64,000 bases of DNA from Coptis chinensis. Lineage: Eukaryota > Streptophyta > Magnoliopsida > Ranunculales > Ranunculaceae. This document shows positions 43,391 through 54,132 of this stretch, one piece after another. The stretch covers positions 63,849,501 to 63,913,500 of the forward strand of contig CM027381.1 in assembly GCA_015680905.1 (NCBI GenBank), read 5' to 3'. The position numbers and the translations under genes were made by a program. The notes beneath the pieces were generated by a model. It did no database searches. It was not told the DNA's origin and worked only from the letters and a program-made list of their open reading frames with translations. Within the stretch, counting starts at the first letter, position 1; every line of letters begins with the position of its first letter.

Positions 43391-43629
43391 GTTTCACTTT
43401 GTAGGAATTCTTCTGATCTCTCTCAGCAGGTGATTGACAAAAGTATACCTTGTACCAACAATTTTCTCTTAATGGCTGTAACCTAGGACAAGTTTCAGAA
43501 TGGCAATTCTTACACCAACCTAGCTTACGCACTTTCCTCTTACGCGCAAATGAACTTTTATCGAACCCTACACGAGCCATAGAAATAATCTTCCTTTGAA
43601 GGTCAACGGGGAGTAAATTCCATAAACTA
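43391..43629 (-). pseudogene. Cys-rich ORF fragment in the centre of the inverted repeat
   Basis: Minus-strand frame of about 80 codons, open from the inverted-repeat junction to a stop in the left arm. It reads SLWNLLPVDLQRKIIS, then a basic patch FARKRKVRK directly before GWC-x2-C, and further Cys residues (ETC, ENC, YFC). The 5' end is lost at the junction. Its flanks are shared with 39609-39655, so it was part of the family-C 3' region. Two readings are possible: an F-box-like start (LP-DL-KII), or the layout of the small Cys-rich nucleic-acid-binding proteins of plant carlavirus-type viruses (basic patch followed by C-x2-C). Neither is established. Confidence 0.35.
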
Positions 43630-44526
43630 ACAGGTGGGGAATACTAGTCTTGAGGATTTGACTATAAAGGACTCAAAAGTCTTGAGAATCTGACTTTAAA
43701 AGACTCACATTACGTTTTGGGGATCTGATGTAAAAAGTCCTAAAAATATTTGCTTTGTTTCTTGAACTAATTCTGATATTCGACATCAATGGTAATATCC
43801 TACCTTTTTCTCATCCATTTCATTTACTTCTTTATACATTGAAGTCAATGCATGCATAAGTAGGGGGAGGGTGTACTTGAGAAATGAATTTCAAAAATTA
43901 GTTTTCAAAAACTAAAATATTTTTGTTTCTATATCAGCAGCATGAGAAAAACGAATTTTAATGATGAGTATGGGATATATATTCTATAGTACTTAGTGTT
44001 GAGTTTGATAGATAGTTGATATTATTGATTTCATTACCGTTTAGACTATTTATTATGCTCGGACATAGTTCTTGTTGATAGAATTCTTTATCAAGGCACC
44101 ATCATAAGATTTGGTCGGGCTTTTGTGTACTTTTTGCTAGAAGAGAGATTTAAACCCCTAGTAAACGGGAAGTAGAATTTTTAGACTTAGCCCGTGAGAC
44201 TTGAGCTTTATACCCATTCTTTGGAGAGTTCTTATGAAAAATCCAAGTCTTAGTGACTCAACATCTTTCAGTTCTTTATGTCGTGGTAATATAGTCTCAT
44301 TATTTGTTGATTTGGTTAATCACGAAGTGACATCAACTGGGGAGTTAGCCATTAGGTCTTGTAGTCTATTCAAAACAAAGTATCACACCGATAAGTCAAG
44401 TAGTGAACTGATTCATCCTTTATCCCACCTAGTAGGACCATCATGTTAAACCCTTTTGAGCCTTACATCAAGCCATTTCTTCCAAAACCCTTCACCCTTT
44501 ACCTAACTCCAGACAAGGAGTATAGC
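43630..44526 (+). repeat. Inverted repeat, right arm
   Basis: Plus-strand family-C 3' region: tandem GTCTTGAGGATTTGACTATA motifs (43651-43740), hairpin CATTG-AAGT-CAATG (43837-43850), GTAGGGGGAGGG (about 43860), and a long noncoding part. It ends at ATAGC (44522-44526), where the N4 LTR begins; the left arm continues past the matching ATAGC with CAAAATC. The break is thus an insertion site. Confidence 0.88.
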
Positions 44527-46159
44527 TGATAAACCATAAAATGATAGTTTACCTACTAAATGAACGATGAAACTCAAAACATAAGTAAACTAAACTATTC
44601 TATGTGCCTATATTTTATCAAAGATTCTACTCTCAATCCTATGAGATATAGTGGAGTAGATGATTCGTTCCACTCCTAGTCCTTCCGCATGCTGTGTTCT
44701 CTACGTATTAGTAATCTTAACTAAAAAGTCTAATGAGAGATTTACAAAAGGCAACTAGACTACGATGCAACTACCCACAAGATGCAACTAGTCGATTATT
44801 AGAACAGCTATGAGAATGCTACGTCGATTCTATGATAAGGAGTTAGAGGGGGGTTGATTCCACCTTAACTCGACTTAATCCTACTAACGATGAATCGTCG
44901 TAATCCGAATTGAATCGCACCGAACAATCTGGTTACTCCTAATCCCTAATTACACATGGCATTTCTACCAATTCATAACTAGCATGTGAACGATTACACC
45001 CATTCTCGTGGTGAACTAATCATTTCTAGAGTGGAAAGGAAATTACGATGACTCTACGATAATCGGAATCAAGCTTTCATCAAGGCTTCTCAACCCCCTC
45101 TAATGGGGGTTTAGCCGAGAATCATCACGCTATCATTCCCAAAGGAATTCAAACAAGACATGATATAAAGATTAAAACTTTGCTTGTCTAAACTCAATTC
45201 AAAACTACTAATGCAATAATTGAATTAAACTAATAATGACAATTAATTGAATCTACGAATTGAAACTAAACAATTAATGGAAATGAAACTAACTTATGGA
45301 GAACACTATTTTATTAATCTAATGAATAATAAAACAATGATTCAAATACTAAATTAATAATCTAACTAATCTAAGTCTAGCTATCTACGTAATAAGGGAA
45401 ATTAGATCTACACAATTGTAAATGACAAGAATCGAAATTGACAAACTAGCTATTTTATTAATCAAACTAATTAAGAATAATAATTCTAAGAGTTTAATCT
45501 AAAACAAGAATTGAATTTAAACTAAACTTAATTTTATTACATGAAAACTAGATCTATAATTATCTGTAGTTTTAGGTCTAACTAGCTACCATTAACAAAG
45601 AGTTAAGCATTGGTTTTTATACTTTCAGATCCAAAAATCGTGCATGGGCTTGGAGTCATGTTTTGGGCCAGAGAATCAGGCCCAAAACCCAATTCTTTCA
45701 GTCCAAAAAGGCCTCTTCAGAAGCAGTTGGCTTCAACAGACCTTTCGTCCACTTTTGCTCCTCTTATTGGATCAAGGCTTAGACCATTGGAAATCTCTTT
45801 CCTAGCCGGTCGTTTTGACATAAGGTAGGCCCCATTCCGAGGTCGGAGTCCAAAGATACGGCCTTCGGAAGTTCTGCTGACTTGTGTGCTGTTTCTGCCC
45901 GCGTCGACTTTTCAGCTTTTGACCGGGCTTAGAAAGGCTTTGTCTTCTTGAATCTTGGCATTTAATCACGGAACTCCTTCAGAATCGCCTTTGCTCCTTT
46001 ATCTCGCTAAAGTGGCACATTTCTACACATAATGGACTTTGAAGCCCTGAAAATGCATAAAACACGAATCGGTCAAGATTAACTCTTAATTATTACTCAC
46101 ATAATTGGTCTAAACATATGATCATTATGGGTTAAAACTACAGTTTTGGGTTCTTATCA
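44527..46159 (-). repeat. Family-A LTR A5 (outer, minus)
   Basis: 1633 bp, termini TGATAA .. TTATCA. It carries the block of about 120 bp shared with the N1 LTRs (45880-45990) and a minus TATA box near 45612-45622. The candidate target duplication ATAGC lies at 44522-44526; its partner must be beyond the window. Confidence 0.93.
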
Positions 46160-46844
46160 AACCACCCCCAAACAGCATTTTGCTTGTCCTCGCGAAGATG
46201 AGAAATTAGAATAAGTGACCAAAATGGAGTTTTATCTACTACTCGCTTTACTGAGTCGCGATTGCATTGACCATATGCAACAAGGCTTTTAAACCACTAG
46301 GAATTCCCTAGTGGGCCGAGTTATATACCGTGAGAGTTTTCCAAAGGAAAGTACTCACAAACTTCATCTATACTACAACGACTAAGAAATAAAACTATTG
46401 TTTCCTTATTCATGCTCTAAATTAACTATACCTCTCACTAGCAATGCATATAGAGTAATCAAGTCGAAACCTAAGCTAATATATGCATAATAATCAATCA
46501 TCTACAATAAACATATATATCTGATGAGTAATACTATGAAATGCCTAGCGAGGTTCAAGTTTAAACCTTCGAATAAGCGTCCTTAAGTAGGTTCTCACAA
46601 TAATAGTCAAGATACAACACTCGATTTTTCCACTCAAGTTTCATTTACTCCGATTAATGCGGTCGCGCACTTTACCTTACAATCTCAATGACAACAAGGA
46701 AGCCTGAGTCGATCAAGCACATCTGCCACTTACTATCACACTAACCTATTCCTAATTGAGCTAGAGGTCTTTATTAGGTGTTGCGGGGATTAGGAGATGG
46801 TTTAATAAGGAAGGAAATGGATATTCCCCGGCAGCGGCGCCATT
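46160..46844 (-). other. Miniature interior: primer site, 3' noncoding, PPT
   Basis: PPT on minus: TTGGGGGTGGTT next to A5 (plus 46160-46171). The hairpin upstream is damaged (CTTCGCGAGGACAAGC). The near-palindrome is kept at 46294-46314. The junction is exactly at the end of the primer site: GCCGGGGA is followed at once by ATATCCATTTCC, which in N2 lies at about 16935, deep in the 3' region. Confidence 0.85.
46825..46842 (-). promoter_or_regulatory. Best-preserved tRNA-Asp primer-binding site
   Basis: Minus strand TGGCGCCGCTGCCGGGGA, 18 nt, two bases from LTR A6. It is complementary to the tRNA-Asp 3' end over its whole length except one position. It is longer and cleaner than all other family-A sites in the window. 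Confidence 0.92.
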
Positions 46845-48479
46845 TGATAAAAGATAAAATAATAGTTTACCTACGAAATGAACGATGAAACTCAAAACGT
46901 AAGTAAACTAAACTATTTTATGTGCCTATATTTTATCAAAGATTCTACTCTCAATCCTATGAGATATAGTGGAGTAGATGATTCGTTCCACTCCTAGTCC
47001 TTCCGCATGCTGTGTTCTCTACGTATAATTAATCTACTCTAAGTCTAATGAGAGATTTACGAAAAGGCAACTAGACTACGATGCAACTACCCACAAGATG
47101 CAACTAGTCAACTATTAGAACAACTATAGAATGCTTCAAATTCGATTCTATGATAAGGAGTTAGAGGGGGTTGATTCCACCTTAACTTCGACTTAATCCT
47201 ACTAACGATGAATCGTCAGTAATCCGAATTGAACGCTTCAGCGAGAATCAACTGTTACTCCTAATCCCTAATTACACATGGCATTTCTACCAATTCATAA
47301 CTAGCATGTGAACGATTACACCCATTCTCATGGTTAACTAATCATTTCTAGAGTGGAAACGATATTACGACGACTCTACGATAATCGAAATCAAGCTTTC
47401 ATCAAGGCTTCTCAACCCCTTCTAATTGGGGTTTAGCCGAGAATCATCACGCTATCATTCCCAAAGGAATTCAAACAAGACATGATATAAAATTAAAACT
47501 TTGCTTGTTTAAACTCAATTCAAAACTACTAATATAATAATTGAATTAAACTAATAATGACAATTAATTGAATCTACGAATTGAAACTAAACAATTAATG
47601 GAAATGAAACTAACTTATGGATAACACTATTTTATTAATCTAATGAATAATAAAATAATGATTCAAATACTAAATTAATAATCTAACTAATCTAAGTCTA
47701 GCTATCTACGTAATAAGGGAAATTAGATCTACACAATTGTAAATGACAAGAATCGAAATTGACAAACTAGCTATTTTATTAATCAAACTAATTAAGAATA
47801 ATGATTCTAAGAGTTTAATCCAAAACAAGAATTGAATTTAAACTAAACTTAATTTTATTACATGAAAACTAGATCTATAATTATCTATAGTTTTAGGTCT
47901 AACTAGCTACCATTAACAAAGAGTTAAGCTTTGGTTTTTATACTTTCAGATCCAAAAATCGTGCATGGGCTTGGAGCCATGTTTTGGGCCAGAGAATCAG
48001 GCCCAAAACCCAATTCTTTCAGTCCAAAAAGGCCTCTTCAGCTGCAGTTGGCTTCAATAGACTATTCGTCCACTTTTGCTCCTCTGATTGGTTCAAGGCT
48101 TAGAGCGTTGGAAAGCTCTTTCCGACCCGGTCGTTTTGACATAAGGTAGGCCCAATTTCGAGGTCTGAGTCCAAAGATACGGCCTTTGGAAGTTCTGCTG
48201 ACTTTGTGTGCTGTTTCTGCCTGCGTCGACTTTTTAGCTTTTGATCGGGCTTTAGAAAGGCTTTGTCTTCTTGAATCTTGGTCTTTAATCACGGAACTCC
48301 TTAGTAACCGACCTTTGCTCCTTTTTCTCGCTAAAAGTGGCACATTTCTGCACATAATGGACTTTGAAGCCCGAAATGCATAAAACACGTGTCGGTGTTA
48401 ACTCTTAATTATTACTCACATAATTGGGTCTAAAAGTATGATCATTTCTGGTTAAAACTACAGTTTTGGGTTCTTATCA
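46845..48479 (-). repeat. Family-A LTR A6 (shared, minus)
   Basis: 1635 bp, very similar to A5. It is the 3' LTR of N4 and the 5' LTR of the miniature unit. The PPT (ACCACCCCAAACAGC on plus, 48481-48495) and a perfect hairpin (48498-48517) lie on its N4 side. Confidence 0.93.
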
Positions 48480-50291
48480 AACCACCCCAAACAGCATTTT
48501 GCTTGTCCTCAAGCAAAGATGAGAAATTAGAATAAGTGACCAAAAATGGAGTTCTATCTACTCTCGTTTCACTGAAAGTCGCGATTGCATTGACCATATG
48601 CAACAAGGCCTTAAACCACTAGGAATTCCCTAGTGGACAAATTATAGCCTCGTGAGAGTTTTCCAGTGAAGGTACTCACAAACTTCATCTATACTACAAC
48701 GACTAAGAAATAAAACTATTGTTTCCTTATTCATGCTCTAAATTAACTATACCTCTCACTAGCAATGCATATAGAGTAATCAAGTCGAAACCTAAGCTAA
48801 TATATGCATAATAATCAATCATCTACAATAAACATATATACAATGAGTAATACTATGAAATGCCTAGCAGGTTCGTTTCTGAAACTCGGAATAGCGTCCT
48901 TAAGTGGGTTCTCACAATAATATTCAAGATACAACACTCTGATTTTTCCACTCAAGTTTCGCTACTCCAGTGTGTAGTGGGCACACTTTACCTTACAATC
49001 TCAACGACAACAAGGGAAGCTGAAATGATCAAACACATCTGCCACTTACTATCACACTAACCTATTCCTAATTGAGCTAGAGGTCTTTATTAGGTGTTGC
49101 GGGGATTAGGAGATGGTTTAAGAAGGAAGAAAATGGATATTCAAAAAGGACAAGTCTGAGATAATAGAGTCTTCATACTATGTAACTAGAGAAAACCTTG
49201 TTATTTACTTTTGCTTCTACACTTTGTTTCCATCATTAGCCATATTTTTTTTTTTTTTTTCTTTGGCTTTTGACTCCTTTTATTCTATTTTTTTGGAGTT
49301 TTTATTTTATTTCTATTTTTATTTTTCTTTTCTTTGGATGGAAACTTCTTTTCTTTATTTTTACAAGCAATTAACTAACTTTTGTTTACACAGGTTTTTC
49401 TCTTCTTCTTTCTTTCTCATTCTATTCTCAGACTTATCTAAATTGGGTAGGTTGAATTTTTTTTTTATTTTGTTTTGTTTTGTAACAGGGTAAAGGATTT
49501 GTGGTTTATGGAAGGCTAAAGAAAGGCTCAGAGGGGCGACTAGCGAAAAATAATTCATAGGTTTGAATTTTTGGCTATATCGATCCAAAGAGGGCCTAAA
49601 TTCTCGCTTAGGATATGGTTTAGTGATCAAGCAAGTGGACGTGTGATATCTCTATCCGGATTTTACTTCTCCCTTGTGTCATTTCTCAAATGTTTCGCTC
49701 ATATAATGCTTTAGGCTATATTCTCACAGGATTTGTAGAATAAGTACTCTAGCCTAGATTTCAGAAACTTACTGCTAACAATCATCGATACTCATGTAAT
49801 ATATTTATAGATAGATGCAAAGATTATTACCTACATATTAACCTAAGTTTCTAAAAATTATTCTAATGCAAAATCTACGTGAGACTTCTAGATTATTAAG
49901 AGCATTGAGAAGGAAAACAATACCAATATTCCTAAGTGTATAGTATGAACTTATTTATTTATATTTTTGAATTTTTGAAATTTTGACTAGAAAACAATTG
50001 CATATTATACATATTTATATCCTAACAGATGCCTTAATTACACGTGTTTCTATGCCCCCCAACAAGAAGCATGCTTTGTCCTCAAAGTATTTTAAAGAGG
50101 ATAGGAAAAATACCATTGAAACGCGTGAAATTCAGGAACATCTGCAAAACAAAGTTAGAACGTACTAATATAGGGAATAAAAACTGACGCAACTCTATAC
50201 GAGTTCTACCCATTATGGGGTTAACAAGAATGAAATTGCTTGGGGACATAAGCGGACACTAACTAGAATTAAAACTTACCTTATCTCCCGC
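48480..50291 (-). other. N4 3' noncoding region, with intron and hairpins
   Basis: Inverted match to N2 15759-17596. It contains the PPT and hairpin (48481-48517), the near-palindrome (48616-48636), a T-rich tract (49237-49460) that yields spurious Phe-rich frames, a module-end hairpin with one mismatch (50071-50090) beside CCCCCC (50055-50060), and the intron 50279-50142. Confidence 0.82.
50142..50279 (-). other. Conserved intron after ORF Y (N4)
   Basis: 138 nt on the minus strand, AAG/GTAAGT to TTGTTTTGCAG, 12 nt after the ORF Y stop. Both splice sites are canonical. Confidence 0.72.
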
Positions 50292-51224
50292 TTTACTCAT
50301 CATCTTCCTCATCCTCTTCTTCTATAAAGAAGTGAGGTTCCTTCGCGTCCTGCCATGCCATGATAATTTGTCAGGCTTCCCACCATTTATCATCTATTAT
50401 TGCTAACCTATTAAGAGCTACTTGGTCTGACGGGGTGTAGGGTGCAACCTGATGAGGTTGTATCCTCCACCCTTGCCAAGTCATTGCACGGAAAGATCGA
50501 ATAATACTATTGGTGGGTCGTCACACCCGATTGTCAACCGTAATCCAATCCGTGAAACGTGTACAAAAAATAGGAAAGAAACATAGCATAATACGGGAAA
50601 TTAGAACAGGCATAAGAAGGTACTTATGCCTCATGCTATGGGATCAAGCTAAACTATACATCAAGGTTCGGGGAAGGTCATGACACATACGTCCCGTGGC
50701 TAAAGCAAGGAAGACGCTGCAAGTGGCATCATTCACAGAAGAAAAACGCCATTCCCCTAAAATGTTTAGCATGATCCAAAACATAACAGTTCCTATGTTC
50801 ATAGACAGGCTACCAAAGGCGACGTTATATTCCCCTTGGTCCTCCATACGGAAAATGCCTGCCCCATAGGACTCATGCAAAAACTCATAAGTGTAGACAT
50901 ACATATTATCTACCCAATAACACCATGGGTCTTGTATTTTAGCGGGCATAGCAAGTCCAAGAACAAATGCTAGCAAGAACCTGGTAATTTCCATTGGTTC
51001 ATTATCAATGTTGATGGAGAACACTTGTTCTCCATCTGGTCTCTCAAAGAAAATGCAGATATCGTAAAAATAAGATGCTAGTGTTGGAGAATAAAGTGCA
51101 TCGAGTCTTACCATAAGCGGTTCCCAGCCATTAACGATGATGATCGCCAAAACCAAGCACCATAAGTAGTGCTTTGGAACAAATCTTCAAAAGACTGTTC
51201 CGGTATCAATGTAGGAGATGTCAT
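50292..51224 (-). pseudogene. ORF Y, N4 copy (best preserved)
   Basis: ATG at 51224 (MTSPTLIPEQSFEDLF), stop TAA at 50294-50292; 933 nt, equal to 311 codons, although compensating frameshifts are present (one near 51150). A clean frame runs from 51156 to 50644: LASYFYDICIFFERPDGEQV, EITRFLLAFVLGLAMPAKI, DPWCYWVDNMYVYTYEFLHE, MEDQGEYNVAFGSL and DATCSVFLALATGR. After further shifts it ends in a Glu/Asp run (EEEDEEDDE). It is aromatic-rich with no recognised catalytic motif; a hydrophobic stretch around FLLAFVLGLAMP is short for a membrane span. Function unknown. Confidence 0.75.
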
Positions 51225-52020
51225 CTCAAAATTACGCTCTGGAATAGCTGCGAATGATCCGGGAACAACCCGCAGAAAAACTGGAATTTTTCTGGTCCAC
51301 GGAAGTCGGCCGAAAAGTCGCTTACTTGAAGAAAGGCTCTGAAGATTTTGGAATTCCAGTGTTTGAGCGCAGGTCACGCTCACCTTGCGCGAAAAGCTCC
51401 TCCTCACCTTGATCTCAGCTCCGAGGTGTTTGAAGATCGAAAAATGAGACGAAACGTGGGAATCATGGGAGTGAAAGGTGAGTGATGGAGGTTAGGTATA
51501 GTGTGAGTTGTGAGTGTAGAATGAATGAAGTTTATTTAGGTTTTAAGTTGCTAAAACGGATCGGGAAGTTGCCAAAAAGTTTTTACGGCAGTTTCCGAAA
51601 ATCCTAAAATTTCCAAACCCGAAAATGGAAACAACTCATTTCCTTGATTCTAAAATAAACCTAGTATCTTTTAGGTTGAATTTAGGATAGAATCTACCTA
51701 TTTAATCGAGATTTCATCCTACCATGATACTTATTCATAGATCTGCCTAAACGGCCATATTTTCACCCTGACTCCGCAATAACTTTTAAAACGAAGGTCA
51801 TATAAAAATCATGCTGGAATAGATAACACCACCCCCAAACAATTTGGGAAGGTGGGATCAATATTAAACAACCACGCACAATGAAAATAACCACATTATA
51901 TTAAAATTTTCATTCGAAGTACATCTCACTACAAAATTCAAATTACAGAATTAAACTTACATTAAAATAAATAACAATAATGAAACTACAAATAAAAAAA
52001 AACATCAAACTATACTATCC
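51225..52020 (-). other. N4 region between ORF X and ORF Y
   Basis: Counterpart of N2 14034-14835: AGCGC-type GC-rich leader (51240-51420), decayed TATA (about 51530), module-end G-tract (ACCACCCCCAAACAATTTGGG on plus near 51829-51848), ORF X 3' region. An Arg/Ser-rich frame at 51108-51407 runs into the ORF Y start and is leader, not gene. Confidence 0.7.
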
Positions 52021-52211
52021 CTAACCACTTCGGTCATGGTGGCGGAGGCACATGCTCGGAGATGGCTCGAAGCTGCCGATCAGCCGCCACCATTCGCCTT
52101 TTCGGCGGCGGCGCTCGTGCCTCGATGGTGTGTCCTCAGAAGGAGAATCCTCGTGAGGTGGGAATCGTGCAAGCATGTCGGCCTGGAACTGGCACTGAGC
52201 TTCTAGCTCGG
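52021..52211 (-). pseudogene. ORF X, N4 copy, C-terminal part
   Basis: Continues ORF X after the N3 insertion: LEAQCQFQADMLARFPPHED, a Ser/Glu/Thr stretch and RHERRRRKGEWW, then a shifted end and stop at 52023-52021. It matches N2 13845-14033 up to the Arg-rich run. Confidence 0.8.
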
Positions 52212-53598
52212 TGATAAGAGCCCAAAACTGTAGTTTTAACCCTTAATAATCATCTTTGTTAGACCAATTATGTGAATAATAAGTAAGAGTTACACCGATT
52301 ACGCGTTTTTATGCATTTCAGGCTTCAAAGTCCATTATGTGCGTAAATGTGCCACTTTAGCGAGATAAAGGAGCAAAAGTCGCCAGAACTTCCGAATGCC
52401 ATATCTTTGGACTCGGACCTCGGATTGAGGCCTACCTTATGTCAAAACGACCGCCTCGAAAGAGCTTTGCAATGGTCCAAGCTTTGACCCAATCAGAGGA
52501 GCAGAAGTGGACTAAAAGTCTGTGGAAGTCAACTGCAGCTGAAGAGGCCTTTTGGATTTGAAGAATTGGGTTTTGGGCCCGATTCTCTGCCCAAAAACAT
52601 GGCTCCAAGCCCATGCACGATTTTTGGATCTGAATGTATAAGAACAAAAGCTTAGTTCATTGTTAATGGTAGATAGTTAGGTTAGAAAATAAATTAGATT
52701 AGTTAGCCTCCATTAAACCTTAATTCTAGATCTAGTTTTCATTAGATTAATTAAGTTTAATTTCATTTCAATTCTTGTTTTAGATTAAACTCTCAAATTA
52801 TTGTTCTTGATTGATTAGATAATAAAATAGTTATTTTGTCAATTTCGATTTATAGATCTAAATTCCATTATTGTTTGTTATCATTTCATAGTTATTAATT
52901 AGATTTCGATTATTGTTTAGTGAAATCGCATAAAGTTAGAATCTTTTCATTATGTTTAGTTTAGATTTAATGGGAATTGTTAGTTTGATGAATCAAGGCT
53001 AAATCCTCCATTAGAGGGTTTGATGAAGCCTTGATGAAAACTTAGTGGTTAGTATAGAATTGGTTGTAGAATCTATTCCACTCTAGAAAGTCGTGTTTTA
53101 AGCCATGAGAATGGGTGGACGACTTCACATGCTAGTTAGTACTTTCGGTAGAAATGCCATGAACACTAGGGATTAGAACTTCGAATGTCTTGCTTGAAGT
53201 AGAACGCGTGAGAATCGAGATACAAGAATCTATACTAGGTTATTAAGTTGGATTCGAGGTGGATTCAATTCCCCTCTAATCCTTTATCTAGATTCAAAAC
53301 AAGCATATTTCCATAGTATTCAGTAGTTAAATTCAACGTAGACTCATTTTAGTTTCATCGTAGTATAACACCCTTCGTGAAAGCTCTCATTGACTTAAGA
53401 GCGACTAGTTAGACTTAGAAAACAATCCATGCTAGGGAACTAGGAGTGGAAAACTTAACTTCAGACTCCATTTAGTGCAATTCGCATTGAGAGTAGAAGA
53501 TTTGATAATCAAGCAACGAAAAAATAAGTTTAGTTTACTTACGTTTTGGATTAAGTAGTTCATTTCAGTAGGTAGACTATACATTTTACATTTTATCA
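52212..53598 (+). repeat. N3 5' LTR
   Basis: 1387 bp, TGATAAGAGCCC to TTTTATCA, TATA-like GTATAAGAAC near 52636. Differs from the 3' LTR mainly at small indels, many where the partner has CG. Confidence 0.94.
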
Positions 53599-53600
53599 AA

Positions 53601-54132
53601 TGGCCACGCCATCTTAGTTGCACTTTAGCATTGTTTTCTTTGTAGAAATAGTTATTTTAAGTCCCATTTCACCCACCCACCCTTGTTTGATTCATACTTG
53701 TGGTTGCCGCTCAGTTTTGGAAAAATTCGAGAAAAACGACTGAAGCCAAGCGCTTCAAAAGAGCCGACCAGCTATCTTCTTGGACTTCGTTACATCGAAG
53801 CGCAGCTTCAAAGAGAGAGCCTACACCAGCTTATCTTCGAGCTTCGACTTTGCCTTGAGCGCCCCTTCAAGATAGATGGCTACCGCCTCCTCCTCGAAAT
53901 TCCGTGATTTCCACGGTTTGATTTAAACTTCGAATTGTCAAGTTTTTCGTGTTCTAATCTCTTATATATATACCGAACACGCGTAAACAAGACGCTATTC
54001 AAACGCCAGAAGTAAGGGAGGCATTCGTGCACTCCTTCTTCCATACCTCGCATTTTCCAGTTAGAGGTTTTATACTAGTATATCAGAATTGTTTGGAGTG
54101 TTGCATGTTAGTTAAGCTCAACTTAGTCTTGC
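53601..54132 (+). other. N3 decayed primer site and leader
   Basis: TGGCCACGCCATC at 53601 stands for TGGCGCCGCTGCCATC. The leader has GC-rich AGCGC/GAAGC motifs (53740-53880). Here the 60-bp repeats of N2 are not present. The AACACGCGTAAACAAGACGC block is near 53977. Confidence 0.7.

Larger units (their letters stand above)
44527..48479 (-). mobile_element. Minimal LTR-PBS-PPT-LTR unit at the 3' end of N4
   Basis: Two family-A LTRs of 1633 and 1635 bp in the same (minus) orientation enclose only 685 bp. Reading minus: LTR 48479-46845, primer site 46842-46825, then directly the 3' noncoding region (46824-46160) with PPT, then LTR 46159-44527. The leader, gag, protease, X and Y are all gone. 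The same LTR 46845-48479 also serves as the 3' LTR of the larger N4, so the whole is a three-LTR array: N4 body, shared LTR, miniature interior, outer LTR. Confidence 0.88.

Noticed and set aside
49224-49493. Phe/Leu/Tyr-rich frames (also 16697-16981, 20534-20725, 59622-59954, 11904-12128, 19871-20056)
   Set aside because: They are translations of A- or T-rich tracts and microsatellites in 3' noncoding regions. They look like membrane proteins only because TTT and TTA dominate.
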